From positions 310,001-374,000 of the forward strand of contig NZ_CP042906.1 of assembly GCF_008728855.1 (NCBI RefSeq): 64,000 nt of DNA, given 5' to 3'. A program made the position numbers and the translations under genes. The notes below the pieces were generated by a model, which was given only the letters and a program-made list of their open reading frames with translations, had not been told where the DNA came from and did not search any database. Below are positions 18,172-26,752 of the stretch, in pieces (position 1 is the stretch's first letter; each line of letters opens with the position of its first letter). Origin of the DNA: Hypericibacter terrae. GTDB lineage: Bacteria; Pseudomonadota; Alphaproteobacteria; Dongiales; Dongiaceae.

Positions 18172-18523
18172 CTAGGTAAATTTCACCACTTCATTGGCGC
18201 CCAAATCAACGACGGGTCGATGCGAGTTCGACGATCGCATCGCCGACTATGCGCGCGTCGCGAGAGAAGGAATCACGCGCTCCGATTCTTGTGCCACAAG
18301 GATGCCACGGCTTGCGCGAAACGCGATATGCGCAAGCGCGCGCTGCGAGCGGCTTATTGCTGAGCCGCTATTCAATGGCGGTGACGCTGCCACAACTTTG
18401 CTTCCCAAGGCTCTGGCCCTCGCTGTTAGCGTGACGTTGCCGCTCCCCCGAACGCCAAGGCGTGGCGTCAACCGCGGCAGTCGTGCCCGCGATCTCAGAA
18501 AAAGAAATCGATAGGTGACTTCG
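18172..18523. promoter_or_regulatory. 352-bp divergent regulatory region ahead of the exopolysaccharide locus, with three inverted repeats
   Basis: No convincing gene lies here. Three perfect dyads occur within 82 bp: CTTGTG-C-CACAAG (18288-18300), GCTTGCGC-N12-GCGCAAGC (18310-18337) and AGCGGCT-N8-AGCCGCT (18348-18369). This density is much above the rest of the window. The region separates the PaaK-family gene from the first exopolysaccharide gene, so these are candidate operators or leader hairpins for locus control. Confidence 0.5.
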
Positions 18524-19945
18524 ATGATATCGGAGAGACGAACCGTGTCGCTGCCAATCGTCTCCGGGTGTCTTCGGCTTGCGGACCTGGTTGCGGTGCT
18601 CGGCGCCGGCCTGATCGCCTATCGGGTCTATCCCCCGGCCCAGCAGGCGCTGGCGGCCGATCTGTCCCTGGTCTTCGTGGCCATCATCGGTCTGCTCTGC
18701 GCCAATGGCTTCCAGCTGGCTCATCTCTACACCCACCCGACCCTGCGTTCCCCCTTGCGCCGCTTCGGCCGCGCGGTGCTGGCCTGGTCGCTGGTGCTGC
18801 TGGTGTTCGCCGCCGCCCTGTTCTTCACCAAGACCGGGGAGAATTTCTCCCGCGGCTGGGTGGTCTCCTGGTTCCTGATCGGGCTGTCGGGGCTGGCGGT
18901 CAATCGCGTGGCGTTGAGCGCCCTGGTCCGCCACTGGACCCGGCAGGGGCGCCTCTCCCGGAATCTCGTGGTGGTGGGTGCCGGTCTCGAAGCCGAGCGT
19001 TTCATCGCCATGGTCGAGGCCAGCCACAGTGCCGAGGTGGAGATCGTCGGCGTGTTCGACGAGCGTTTCAGCGACCGTCGGCCGGTCGTCGCGGGGCGCG
19101 GCCTGGCGGGCAATATCGACGACCTGACCGAGTTCTGCCGCCGGGTCCATGTGGACCAGGTGGTGGTGGCCATGCCGGCCCAGGCCGAGACCGAGCTCGC
19201 GGAGATCTTCCGCCGGCTGCGCCAGCTCCCCGTCGCCGTCAGCCTCTGCCCCGACCTCAAGGGCCTGCCGCTCGAGAACTGCTCGATCGGCCGCGTCGCC
19301 GATCAGCCCGTGCTCAATCTGGTGGAGCGCCCGCTCAGCGACTGGAAATGGGTCCGCAAGGAGATCGAGGACCGGTTCCTCGCGGCCGCGATCCTGGTGC
19401 TCATCTCCCCGCTGCTGGCGCTGGTGGCCCTGGCCGTCAAGCTCGACAGCCCGGGGCCCGTCTTCTTCCGCCAGCGCCGCTATGGCTACAACAACCAGAT
19501 GATCGAGGTCTTCAAGTTCCGGACCATGTACACCGATCAATGCGACGCGGCGGGCGAGAACGTCGTCAAGCGCGGCGATTCGCGCGTCACGCGGCTCGGC
19601 GGCTTCCTGCGCAAGACCAGCCTCGACGAGCTGCCGCAGATCATCAATGTCCTGCGCGGCGAGATGTCGATCGTGGGGCCGCGCCCCCACCAGGCCGCGC
19701 TCAAGATCAACAACCGCTATTACGACGAGATTGTGGCCGAGTATGCGGCGCGTCACCGCGTTCGCCCGGGCATCACCGGCTGGGCCCAGGTCAATGGCTG
19801 GCGCGGCGAGATCGACACGGTCGAGAAGGCGGTTAAGCGGGTCGAGCATGACCTCTATTACATCGAGAACTGGTCGGTCCTGCTCGACATCAAGATCCTG
19901 CTGCTGACGATCGTGGCCGTTTTGAAACGCGAAAACGCCTATTGA
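18524..19945 (+). CDS. Undecaprenyl-phosphate sugar phosphotransferase (polyprenyl glycosylphosphotransferase, WcaJ-like)
   Basis: A 473-residue membrane enzyme that starts repeat-unit assembly by moving a sugar-1-phosphate from an NDP-sugar to undecaprenyl phosphate. It has four predicted N-terminal helices, a CoA-binding-like middle domain ([14 protein letters not shown]), a fifth hydrophobic segment ([18 protein letters not shown]), then the catalytic domain with the family motifs [31 protein letters not shown] and GPRP. ATG 18524 is chosen because AGGTGA stands five bases upstream; a GTG nine bases earlier is in frame. Glucose-1-P is the usual substrate for this long form, but galactose-1-P is possible. 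Confidence 0.9.
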   Translation: MISERRTVSLPIVSGCLRLADLVAVLGAGLIAYRVYPPAQQALAADLSLVFVAIIGLLCANGFQLAHLYTHPTLRSPLRRFGRAVLAWSLVLLVFAAALFFTKTGENFSRGWVVSWFLIGLSGLAVNRVALSALVRHWTRQGRLSRNLVVVGAGLEAERFIAMVEASHSAEVEIVGVFDERFSDRRPVVAGRGLAGNIDDLTEFCRRVHVDQVVVAMPAQAETELAEIFRRLRQLPVAVSLCPDLKGLPLENCSIGRVADQPVLNLVERPLSDWKWVRKEIEDRFLAAAILVLISPLLALVALAVKLDSPGPVFFRQRRYGYNNQMIEVFKFRTMYTDQCDAAGENVVKRGDSRVTRLGGFLRKTSLDELPQIINVLRGEMSIVGPRPHQAALKINNRYYDEIVAEYAARHRVRPGITGWAQVNGWRGEIDTVEKAVKRVEHDLYYIENWSVLLDIKILLLTIVAVLKRENAY

Positions 19946-20015
19946 CCGCCCGCTGGACGGTCGCGGTCGGGGCGGCCCCGATCGGGCGGCACCCGGGGAC
20001 CCGAGACGGAGCAGG

Positions 20016-22091
20016 ATGCCCGCGATGAATCTGGCCTGGTATGCCGCGAGGCTGCGGCGGATGTCGGCGCTCGAAATCGTCCTGCGCGCCAGCGATGCGG
20101 CACGGAAGGCATCGTGGCGCTCGCGCCGCAAGGCGGGCTCCCGCCTCTCATTGTTCCCGCGGATCCTCGGGCCCGTCATCTTCGCCACGCCGCTCTCGCG
20201 CCTGCCCGCCATCGCCGCGGATGATCCTTCGACGCTGGCCCTGGTCGCCGCCGCCGACCGGATCATGGACGGCCATTGGGACGTGTTCGGCCGGGCCCGT
20301 TCCGACATGGCGCCGGTGCCGGACTGGTTCGGCGACGGCAGCAGCGATTTCTCCGCCAGCCGGAACGAGTACGGGTTCGACGTCGATTGGCGCCAGGGCG
20401 CGCCCGACCGCGACGTCAAGCGTATCTGGGAGCTGTCGCGCCACCACCACCTGACCCTGCTCGCGGCGGCCTATACGCTCACCGGCGAGACCCGCTATGC
20501 CGAGAGGGTCGGCATGCAGCTGCAATCCTGGTGGGACGCCAATCCGGTTCTCTCCGGCATCCACTGGACCATGGGCATCGAGGTCGGCATGCGGCTGATC
20601 GCCTGGGTCTGGATCCGCCGGCTGCTGCAGAGCTGGAGCGAGGCGCCGGCCCTGTTCGAGCGCAACCCGATCTTCCTGCGCCAGCTCTATAGCCATCAGC
20701 TCTATCTGGCCCGCTTCCGCAGCCATGGCTCCTCGGCCAACAACCATCTCCTGGCCGAGACGGTGGGGCTGTTCGCGGCCTCCTGCGCGTTTCGCGGTTT
20801 CGCCCAGACCGACCGCTGGCGCGCGAAGGCGCTGGCGCGGCTCCGCCGGGAGATTCCCCGCCAGACCTTCGCCGACGGCAGCAACCGCGAGCTCGCGACC
20901 GACTACCACCTCTTCGTGCTCGAATTGACCGTAACCGCCATGCTGGAAGGCTATGCGGCCGGCTTCCCGCTCGGCCGCGATGTCTGGGTCGCCGCCCAGT
21001 CCATGACGGATGCGCTGGCAGGCTGGGTCGACCGCGAGGGCAGGCCGCCCCGCCAGGGCGACAGCGACGATTGCACGGCACTGCTGCTGGATGCGCCGGA
21101 GCAGCCCCGCGCGGATTCCCTGCTCGCCAGCGGCGCCGCCCTCTTCACCGCCGCGCCCTGGTGGCCGACGCCACGCCGCGCCGGCCTGCGGGCGGCCTTT
21201 TGGGCGGCCCTGGCGCCCGATGCCCTGCCGCTCTCGCCACGCCCGACAACGCGGCCGGCCCTGTTTCCCCAGTCCGGGATCGCCATCCTGCGCGGCGAGA
21301 CCCGCTTGGGCGACGAGATCTGGTGCCGCTGCGATCACGGCCCTCACGGGCTGGAGCCGCTCGCGGCCCATGCCCACGCCGACGCGCTTTCGATCGAGCT
21401 GCGGGTCGGCGGCGTCGAGATCCTGGCCGATCCCGGCACCGGCTGCTACCAGTCGGAGCCTGCCTGGCGGAACTATTTCCGCTCGACGCTCGCGCACAAC
21501 GCGCTCGAGCTCGACGGTCAGGACCAGTCGGTCGCCGGCGGCATGTTCTTCTGGCAGAAGCCTGCCCGGTCGCGGCTGATCGCGGCGACCGGCCTTGATT
21601 CCGGCCCGGTCGCCGAATTGCGCGCGACCCATGACGGCTATCGCCGCCTGCCCTCGCGCGCATCCCATGAGCGCAGCGTCACCCTCGACCGCGCCGAACC
21701 CGGCCTCGCGGTCACCGACCGGCTGGATCTGGCTCGGCGCGGCCGTTGCCGTCTCGCCTTTCATTTCGGCCCCGCCGTCGAGATCAGCCTCGAAGGAACC
21801 GTCGCGCGGCTCCGATGGCCGGCCGGCGCCATCGCGCGCTCAGCCTCGATGTCGCTGCCCGAGGGCCTCGCCTGGTCCCTGGCGCGCGGCTCGGTCGAGC
21901 CGCCGCTCGGCTGGTACTCGGCCGGTTTCGGCCGCCGCGAGCCGGCCTGGACGCTGCTGGGCGAGGGGAACGTCGAGGGCCATGTCGAATTCGAGACCCG
22001 GATCGCGTTCGACCGCGATCCCACGGCCGGAACCGCCGCCATCGCCAGCGCGATGACGGGGCGCCTGGCGTCTTCCTCCAGTCACAGGTGA
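20016..22091 (+). CDS. Heparinase II/III family protein (polysaccharide lyase-like)
   Basis: A 691-residue protein. The first half (~60-340) is an alpha/alpha-toroid lyase domain (conserved SSANNHLLAE; ELATDYHLFVLELT). The second half (~360-600) is the heparinase II/III beta-sandwich, with HAHADALSIEL and DPGTGCYQSEPAWRNYFRSTLAHN. Relatives cleave uronic-acid-containing polysaccharides by beta-elimination; such proteins recur inside exopolysaccharide clusters, where they may trim or edit the polymer. No signal peptide is evident; the N-terminus is basic and amphipathic, so location is uncertain. It overlaps the AlgD gene's upstream GTG, so the two are probably co-translated. Confidence 0.88.
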   Translation: MPAMNLAWYAARLRRMSALEIVLRASDAARKASWRSRRKAGSRLSLFPRILGPVIFATPLSRLPAIAADDPSTLALVAAADRIMDGHWDVFGRARSDMAPVPDWFGDGSSDFSASRNEYGFDVDWRQGAPDRDVKRIWELSRHHHLTLLAAAYTLTGETRYAERVGMQLQSWWDANPVLSGIHWTMGIEVGMRLIAWVWIRRLLQSWSEAPALFERNPIFLRQLYSHQLYLARFRSHGSSANNHLLAETVGLFAASCAFRGFAQTDRWRAKALARLRREIPRQTFADGSNRELATDYHLFVLELTVTAMLEGYAAGFPLGRDVWVAAQSMTDALAGWVDREGRPPRQGDSDDCTALLLDAPEQPRADSLLASGAALFTAAPWWPTPRRAGLRAAFWAALAPDALPLSPRPTTRPALFPQSGIAILRGETRLGDEIWCRCDHGPHGLEPLAAHAHADALSIELRVGGVEILADPGTGCYQSEPAWRNYFRSTLAHNALELDGQDQSVAGGMFFWQKPARSRLIAATGLDSGPVAELRATHDGYRRLPSRASHERSVTLDRAEPGLAVTDRLDLARRGRCRLAFHFGPAVEISLEGTVARLRWPAGAIARSASMSLPEGLAWSLARGSVEPPLGWYSAGFGRREPAWTLLGEGNVEGHVEFETRIAFDRDPTAGTAAIASAMTGRLASSSSHR

Positions 22092-22096
22092 ACAGC

Positions 22097-23410
22097 GTGA
22101 AGATCAGCATTTTCGGACTCGGTTATGTTGGCGCGGTCTCGGTGGGTTGCCTGGCCGCGCGCGGCCATCAGATCGTCGGCGTCGATGTCAATCCGACCAA
22201 GACGGCCTTCATCGCGCGCGGCGAATCCCCGGTGATCGAGGCCAAGATCGGCGATCTGATCGCCAAGGCCGTGCGCGAGGGCCGGCTCACCGGCACGACC
22301 GACGGGCCCGCCGCGGTCGCCGTCACCGACCTCGCCTTCGTCTGCGTCGGCACCCCCAGCCAGCAGAACGGCAATCTCGACCTGACCTATGTCCGCGCGG
22401 TGTGCGAGGAGATCGGCAGCGCCCTCAAGGCGCGCAAGGATTTCTTCGTGGTGGTGATGCGCAGCACCGTGCTGCCGGGCACGACCCGCGACGTGGTGAT
22501 TCCGCTGCTGGAGCGCGCCTCGGGCAAGAAGGCCGGCGTCGATTTCGGCGTCTGCTTCAATCCGGAGTTCCTGCGCGAAGGCACGGCGGTCGACGACTTC
22601 TTCAATCCGCCCAAGACCGTCATCGGCGCCACCGACGAGCGCAGTCGCAAGACCCTCGCCGGTCTCTATGACGGCATCGACGCGCCGATGATCCATACCG
22701 ACATCGAGATCGCCGAGATGGTGAAATATGCCGACAACGCCTGGCATGCGCTCAAGGTCGGCTTCGGCAACGAGATGGGCGCCATCGCCAAGGCGCTCGG
22801 CATCGATGGCCACAAGGTCATGGACATCTTCTGCCAGGATACCAAGCTCAACATCTCGCCCAAATATCTGAAGCCAGGCTTCTCCTTCGGCGGGTCCTGC
22901 CTGCCGAAGGACCTGCGTGCGCTCAACTACCGCGCCCGCCGGCTCGATCTCGAACTGCCGATCCTGACCTCCGTCATCCCCAGCAACGAGCGCCATACCA
23001 GCAGCGGCTTGCGCATGATCGCCGAGCAGGGCCATCGGCGCATCGGGGTGCTGGGCCTGAGCTTCAAGGCTGGCACCGACGATCTGCGCGAGAGTCCGAT
23101 GGTGAACGTGGTCGAGAACCTGATCGGCAAGGGCTACGACGTGCGCATCTTCGATCGCAACGTCAAGCTGGCCGGGCTGATGGGCTCGAACAAGAGCTAT
23201 CTGCTCAACCACATCCCGCATATCTACAACCTGGTGGTGGACAGCATCGACGCCGTCATGGATCACGCCGAGACCGTGGTCATCGGCAACAACGATCCCA
23301 GCCACGACGAGGTCTTCGAGAAGGTCAAGAACGGACAAGTGATCGTCGATTTCGCCCGCATCGGCAATCGCACGTCGGATGGCGGGCAATATCACGGCAT
23401 CTGCTGGTGA
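22097..23410 (+). CDS. algD: GDP-mannose 6-dehydrogenase (AlgD-type)
   Basis: A 437-residue NAD-dependent dehydrogenase oxidising GDP-mannose to GDP-mannuronate in two steps. It has the Rossmann motif GLGYVG (8-12), GTPSQQNG, NPEFLREGTA, catalytic C268 in FGGSCLPKDLRAL, and SFKAGTDDLRESP. Both the length and the C-terminal GICW match Pseudomonas AlgD (436 residues) as I recall it, favouring GDP-mannose over UDP-glucose. The second of two in-frame GTGs is preferred because AGGTGA lies five bases ahead. The product would supply mannuronate or a derived uronic acid for the polymer. Confidence 0.88.
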   Translation: MKISIFGLGYVGAVSVGCLAARGHQIVGVDVNPTKTAFIARGESPVIEAKIGDLIAKAVREGRLTGTTDGPAAVAVTDLAFVCVGTPSQQNGNLDLTYVRAVCEEIGSALKARKDFFVVVMRSTVLPGTTRDVVIPLLERASGKKAGVDFGVCFNPEFLREGTAVDDFFNPPKTVIGATDERSRKTLAGLYDGIDAPMIHTDIEIAEMVKYADNAWHALKVGFGNEMGAIAKALGIDGHKVMDIFCQDTKLNISPKYLKPGFSFGGSCLPKDLRALNYRARRLDLELPILTSVIPSNERHTSSGLRMIAEQGHRRIGVLGLSFKAGTDDLRESPMVNVVENLIGKGYDVRIFDRNVKLAGLMGSNKSYLLNHIPHIYNLVVDSIDAVMDHAETVVIGNNDPSHDEVFEKVKNGQVIVDFARIGNRTSDGGQYHGICW

Positions 23411-23411
23411 G

Positions 23412-24677
23412 ATGATGGCCCGATCCGAATCCTCGCGTCGCGTCCTCATCGTCGTCCAGAACCTGCCGGTTCCCTTCGACCGGAGGGTCTGGCTCGAAGC
23501 CACCAGCCTGACCAAGGCGGGCTACGGCGTCAGCGTGATCTGCCCCAAGGCCAAGGGCTTCAACCGCAGCTTCGAGCGGCTCGAGGGCGTCGATATCTAT
23601 CGCTACGGCCTGCCGATCGACGCCAAGGGCGCCTTGGGATTCGTGGCCGAGTTCCTCTGGTGCTTCATCCGGACCTGGATGAAGAGCCTGCGGGTCGCGT
23701 TCCGGGGCCGCGGCTTCGACGTCATCCATGCCTGCAACCCGCCCGAGACCTATTGGGCGCTGGCCTGGTTCTGGCGTCCCTTCGGCAAACGCTTCCTGTT
23801 CGATCATCACGATCTCTCGCCCGAGATGTATGCGGCGAAGTTCGATCGCAGCGACGGCGCCATGTATCGGGGCCTGCTGTTCCTCGAGCGGATGACCTTC
23901 CGCACCGCCGACCAGATCATCACCACCAACGAAAGCCACAAGCGCATCGCGGTCGAGCGCGGCGGGATGCGGCCGGACCAGGTCCATATCGTGCGGTCGG
24001 GCCCCGATCTGGCGCGCTTCAAGCGCTATCCGGCCGATCCCTCCTGGCGCAACGGCAAGCGCCATCTCGTGGTCTATCTGGGCGAGATCTGCAAGCAGGA
24101 CGGGGTCGACTACATGCTGCGCGCGCTCAAGGAGCTGCGCGAGCGCGGCCGCGACGACATCCAGGCGGTCTTCGTCGGCGGCGGCCCGCATCAGCCGGAG
24201 ATCAAGGCCTATGCGCAGACGCTGGGCCTCGCCGACATGACGACCTTCACCGGCCGGGTCAGCGACGAGGATCTCTGCCGCATCCTGTCCTCGGCCGATA
24301 TCGGCGTCGATCCCGACCCGAAGAACGACTGGTCGGACAAGAGCACCATGAACAAGATCATGGAGTACATGTATTTCGGCCTGCCGATCGTCGCCTTCGA
24401 CCTGCGCGAGACCCGCTTCTCGGCGCAGGAGGCGGCCCTCTATGCGCCCGCCAATGCCGAGACGGCGATGGCGTCGCTGATCGCGCAGCTGCTCGACGAC
24501 GAGCCGCGTCGCAAGCTGATGGCCGATTTCGGCCAGCGCCGCCTGCGCGAGAGCCTCGCCTGGGAACATTCGGTGCCGGTCCTGCTGGGCGCCTATGACG
24601 TGCTCTTCGCGCCTGCCGGATCGACCGAGGCTGCGGGCGCGGCGCGTCTCGACCAGCGACCGTCCGAGAGAGGCTGA
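23412..24677 (+). CDS. Glycosyltransferase family 4
   Basis: A 421-residue GT-B enzyme. The donor-binding C-terminal half carries KSTMNKIMEYMYFGLPIVAF, the GT4 E-x7-E-type segment, and VVYLGEICKQDGVDYML. The acceptor-side half has PVPFDRRVWLEATSLTKAGY, typical of exopolysaccharide GT4s. It would add a sugar to the lipid-linked repeat unit on the cytoplasmic face. Two adjacent ATGs (23412, 23415) are possible. Its stop overlaps the next start (TGATGA). Confidence 0.88.
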   Translation: MMARSESSRRVLIVVQNLPVPFDRRVWLEATSLTKAGYGVSVICPKAKGFNRSFERLEGVDIYRYGLPIDAKGALGFVAEFLWCFIRTWMKSLRVAFRGRGFDVIHACNPPETYWALAWFWRPFGKRFLFDHHDLSPEMYAAKFDRSDGAMYRGLLFLERMTFRTADQIITTNESHKRIAVERGGMRPDQVHIVRSGPDLARFKRYPADPSWRNGKRHLVVYLGEICKQDGVDYMLRALKELRERGRDDIQAVFVGGGPHQPEIKAYAQTLGLADMTTFTGRVSDEDLCRILSSADIGVDPDPKNDWSDKSTMNKIMEYMYFGLPIVAFDLRETRFSAQEAALYAPANAETAMASLIAQLLDDEPRRKLMADFGQRRLRESLAWEHSVPVLLGAYDVLFAPAGSTEAAGAARLDQRPSERG

Positions 24678-25858
24678 TGAGCGGCCGGGGGTCAATCGTG
24701 ATGGGCGGCCGTTCGGGCTTGATCGGACGTCGGCGCCTGATTGCGGCCGGCGCCGCCGCGACGGCGCTGGGCGTGCTGCGGCCCTTGCGCGGGCTGCAGG
24801 CTGCGCCGCCGGCGAGCTTCTCGGGCCGCAATCTGGAATCGCTGCCGCCGTTGCGCGAGCTGGTGCAGAACAGAGGGGTCAAATTCGGCTCGCACAACCA
24901 GTTCCGTTTCACCAACAAGGATCCCGATTTTGCGGCCGCCTATGCGCGCGAATGCGGGGTGCTGCATAACGGCTGGGATTTCATGTGGCGTGCCTGCCAC
25001 AAGACCCCCGACAGCTACACCTTCTCCGATGCCGACTGGATGATGGACTATGCGGCCAAGAACAACATGAAGGCCGGCGGCCACTGCCTGGTCTGGTATC
25101 AGGACATCCCAGACTGGCTGCGCAACTTGTCGACCGTCGACGGCGCCAAGCGCGCGATGGTCGATCACATCAACGCCGTGGTCGGACGTTATCGCGGCAA
25201 GATCTATCACTGGGTCGTGGTCAACGAGATCTTCGCGCCCGTGCCGAATGCGATCTACCGTTCATCCTATTGGCTGGACGTGCTGGGGCCGGGCTATATC
25301 GATCTGGCGTTCCGCACCGCGGCGGCCGCCGACCCCGACGCGATCCTGATCCTGAACGACACCCACCTGACCGCCGACAGCTCTTTCAACGACGCGCAGC
25401 GCAAGAAGGTGCTGGATCAGTTGCGGGCCTTCAAGGCAGCGGGAACCCCGATCCATGCCCTGGGCATCCAGGCGCATATCAAGACGACCGAGGGGCTCGA
25501 TTCCGAGAAGATCCGCGCCTTCGTCCAGGCGGTCGGCCAGCTCGGGCTCAAGGTGATGTTCACCGAGCTCGACGTGCTCGACAACATGCTGCCCTACGAT
25601 TTCGCGCAGCGCGACGAGCAGGTGGCCCAGCTCTACTACAAGACGATCGGCCCGGCGCTGACCGAGAAGGCCGTCGACGCGGTCTTCACCTGGGGCCTGG
25701 TCGACAAGCAGAGCTGGTACAACGCGCCCAACGCCGGTGCCAATTTCCGCCGCAACGACGGACAGCCTAACCGTCCCCTGCCGCTGGACGATCAGCTCAA
25801 GCGCAAGCCCTGCTGGGCGGCGCTCGCGGAGGCCTTCAAACCGGGGGCGATCGGGTGA
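24677..25858 (+). CDS. Tat-exported GH10 endo-1,4-beta-glycanase (xylanase family)
   Basis: A 393-residue single-domain GH10 enzyme. A twin-arginine signal (GRRRLIAAG, 17-25) precedes a hydrophobic stretch ending near AQA/AAP, so export is via Tat. Both catalytic glutamates are present: acid/base E184 in WVVVNEIF and nucleophile E297 in FTELDV. Conserved substrate-binding segments GSHNQFRF, HCLVWYQDIPDWL and TWGLVDK are intact. No carbohydrate-binding module is attached. GH10 usually cleaves beta-1,4-xylan; its place between a glycosyltransferase and a sulfotransferase suggests it trims this organism's own polymer. Overlapping start and stop codons couple it to the GT4. Confidence 0.9.
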   Translation: MSGRGSIVMGGRSGLIGRRRLIAAGAAATALGVLRPLRGLQAAPPASFSGRNLESLPPLRELVQNRGVKFGSHNQFRFTNKDPDFAAAYARECGVLHNGWDFMWRACHKTPDSYTFSDADWMMDYAAKNNMKAGGHCLVWYQDIPDWLRNLSTVDGAKRAMVDHINAVVGRYRGKIYHWVVVNEIFAPVPNAIYRSSYWLDVLGPGYIDLAFRTAAAADPDAILILNDTHLTADSSFNDAQRKKVLDQLRAFKAAGTPIHALGIQAHIKTTEGLDSEKIRAFVQAVGQLGLKVMFTELDVLDNMLPYDFAQRDEQVAQLYYKTIGPALTEKAVDAVFTWGLVDKQSWYNAPNAGANFRRNDGQPNRPLPLDDQLKRKPCWAALAEAFKPGAIG

Positions 25859-25861
25859 GAC

Positions 25862-26752
25862 ATGTCGACCTCGCCATCGCCCGAGTCTCCCCCCGCTTTG
25901 CCGCCCTTGCTGCGGCATGGGCTCAATCCCGATCCCGAAGCGCGGCCGCTGGCGCGGCAGACCTACGAGCGGATGCGCCTCTATGCGGCCCGCGCGCTGC
26001 GTTCGCTGCGCCGGCCGCTCGCCTACAACTGCCTCTATATGCATGTGCCCAAATGCGCCGGGACCTCGGTCACGGACGCCATGCGCAGCCTCTGCCCCCT
26101 GCAGAAGCGGATCGGGATGATCCTGGCGCGCCCCTCGCGCCGGGCGACCGCGCTGCAATCGGGGCGGCCGGAATGGAACATCCACGAGGACGGACCCGAA
26201 TCGCAGGTGATCTTCGCCTATCGCGAACATCTCATGCTCTATTACATGGCCGACGACGCGCCCCTGGTCTGCGGCCATTTCCTCTTCAGCGAGCTGGCGC
26301 ATACCGCCTTCGGCGACCGTTATCGCTTCGTGTCGGTGCTGCGCAATCCCCTCGACCGGCTGGTGTCGAACTATGCCGACGCACGGCTCGGGAACTACAT
26401 CGACATGCCGTTTGCGGCCTATCTCGATTCCGAGGTGGGCTGGCGTCATGCCACCGTGATGCTGCGCTATTTCAGCGGGCGGGCGATCATCCCGCCCGCG
26501 GGCATAGGCGAGGCGATGACGGCCGCGCGCACCAATCTGGAGAAATTCGCCCTGGTCGGCTTCACCGACAGGCTGCCCGACTTCGCGGCCGGCTTCGCCG
26601 GCGTCTTCGGCGCGCCGCTACGGTTGCATCATATGCGCTCCGGCCGTTTCCAGAAGCCGGAGATCGACCGCAGTGCGCGCGCCCGGATGGAGCAGCTCTG
26701 CGCGGGAGACCTGGAGTTCTATGAGCATGCACGTCGCCGCTTCATCGCCTGA
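25862..26752 (+). CDS. Sulfotransferase family 2 protein (carbohydrate sulfotransferase-like)
   Basis: A 296-residue protein. The 5'-phosphosulfate loop is HVPKCAGTS (61-69) and the 3'-phosphate site is RFVSVLRNPLDRLVSNY (~154-170). Both PAPS-binding elements are therefore present. No signal peptide or membrane span is seen, so sulfation would take place on the cytoplasmic lipid-linked unit. It starts three bases after the GH10 stop and overlaps the flippase gene by 32 bp. PAPS-making genes are not in the window. Confidence 0.82.
   Translation: MSTSPSPESPPALPPLLRHGLNPDPEARPLARQTYERMRLYAARALRSLRRPLAYNCLYMHVPKCAGTSVTDAMRSLCPLQKRIGMILARPSRRATALQSGRPEWNIHEDGPESQVIFAYREHLMLYYMADDAPLVCGHFLFSELAHTAFGDRYRFVSVLRNPLDRLVSNYADARLGNYIDMPFAAYLDSEVGWRHATVMLRYFSGRAIIPPAGIGEAMTAARTNLEKFALVGFTDRLPDFAAGFAGVFGAPLRLHHMRSGRFQKPEIDRSARARMEQLCAGDLEFYEHARRRFIA

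Noticed and set aside
18194-18514. 106-codon plus-strand open frame
   Set aside because: No domain and no ribosome-binding site; it covers the inverted repeats of a divergent promoter region.
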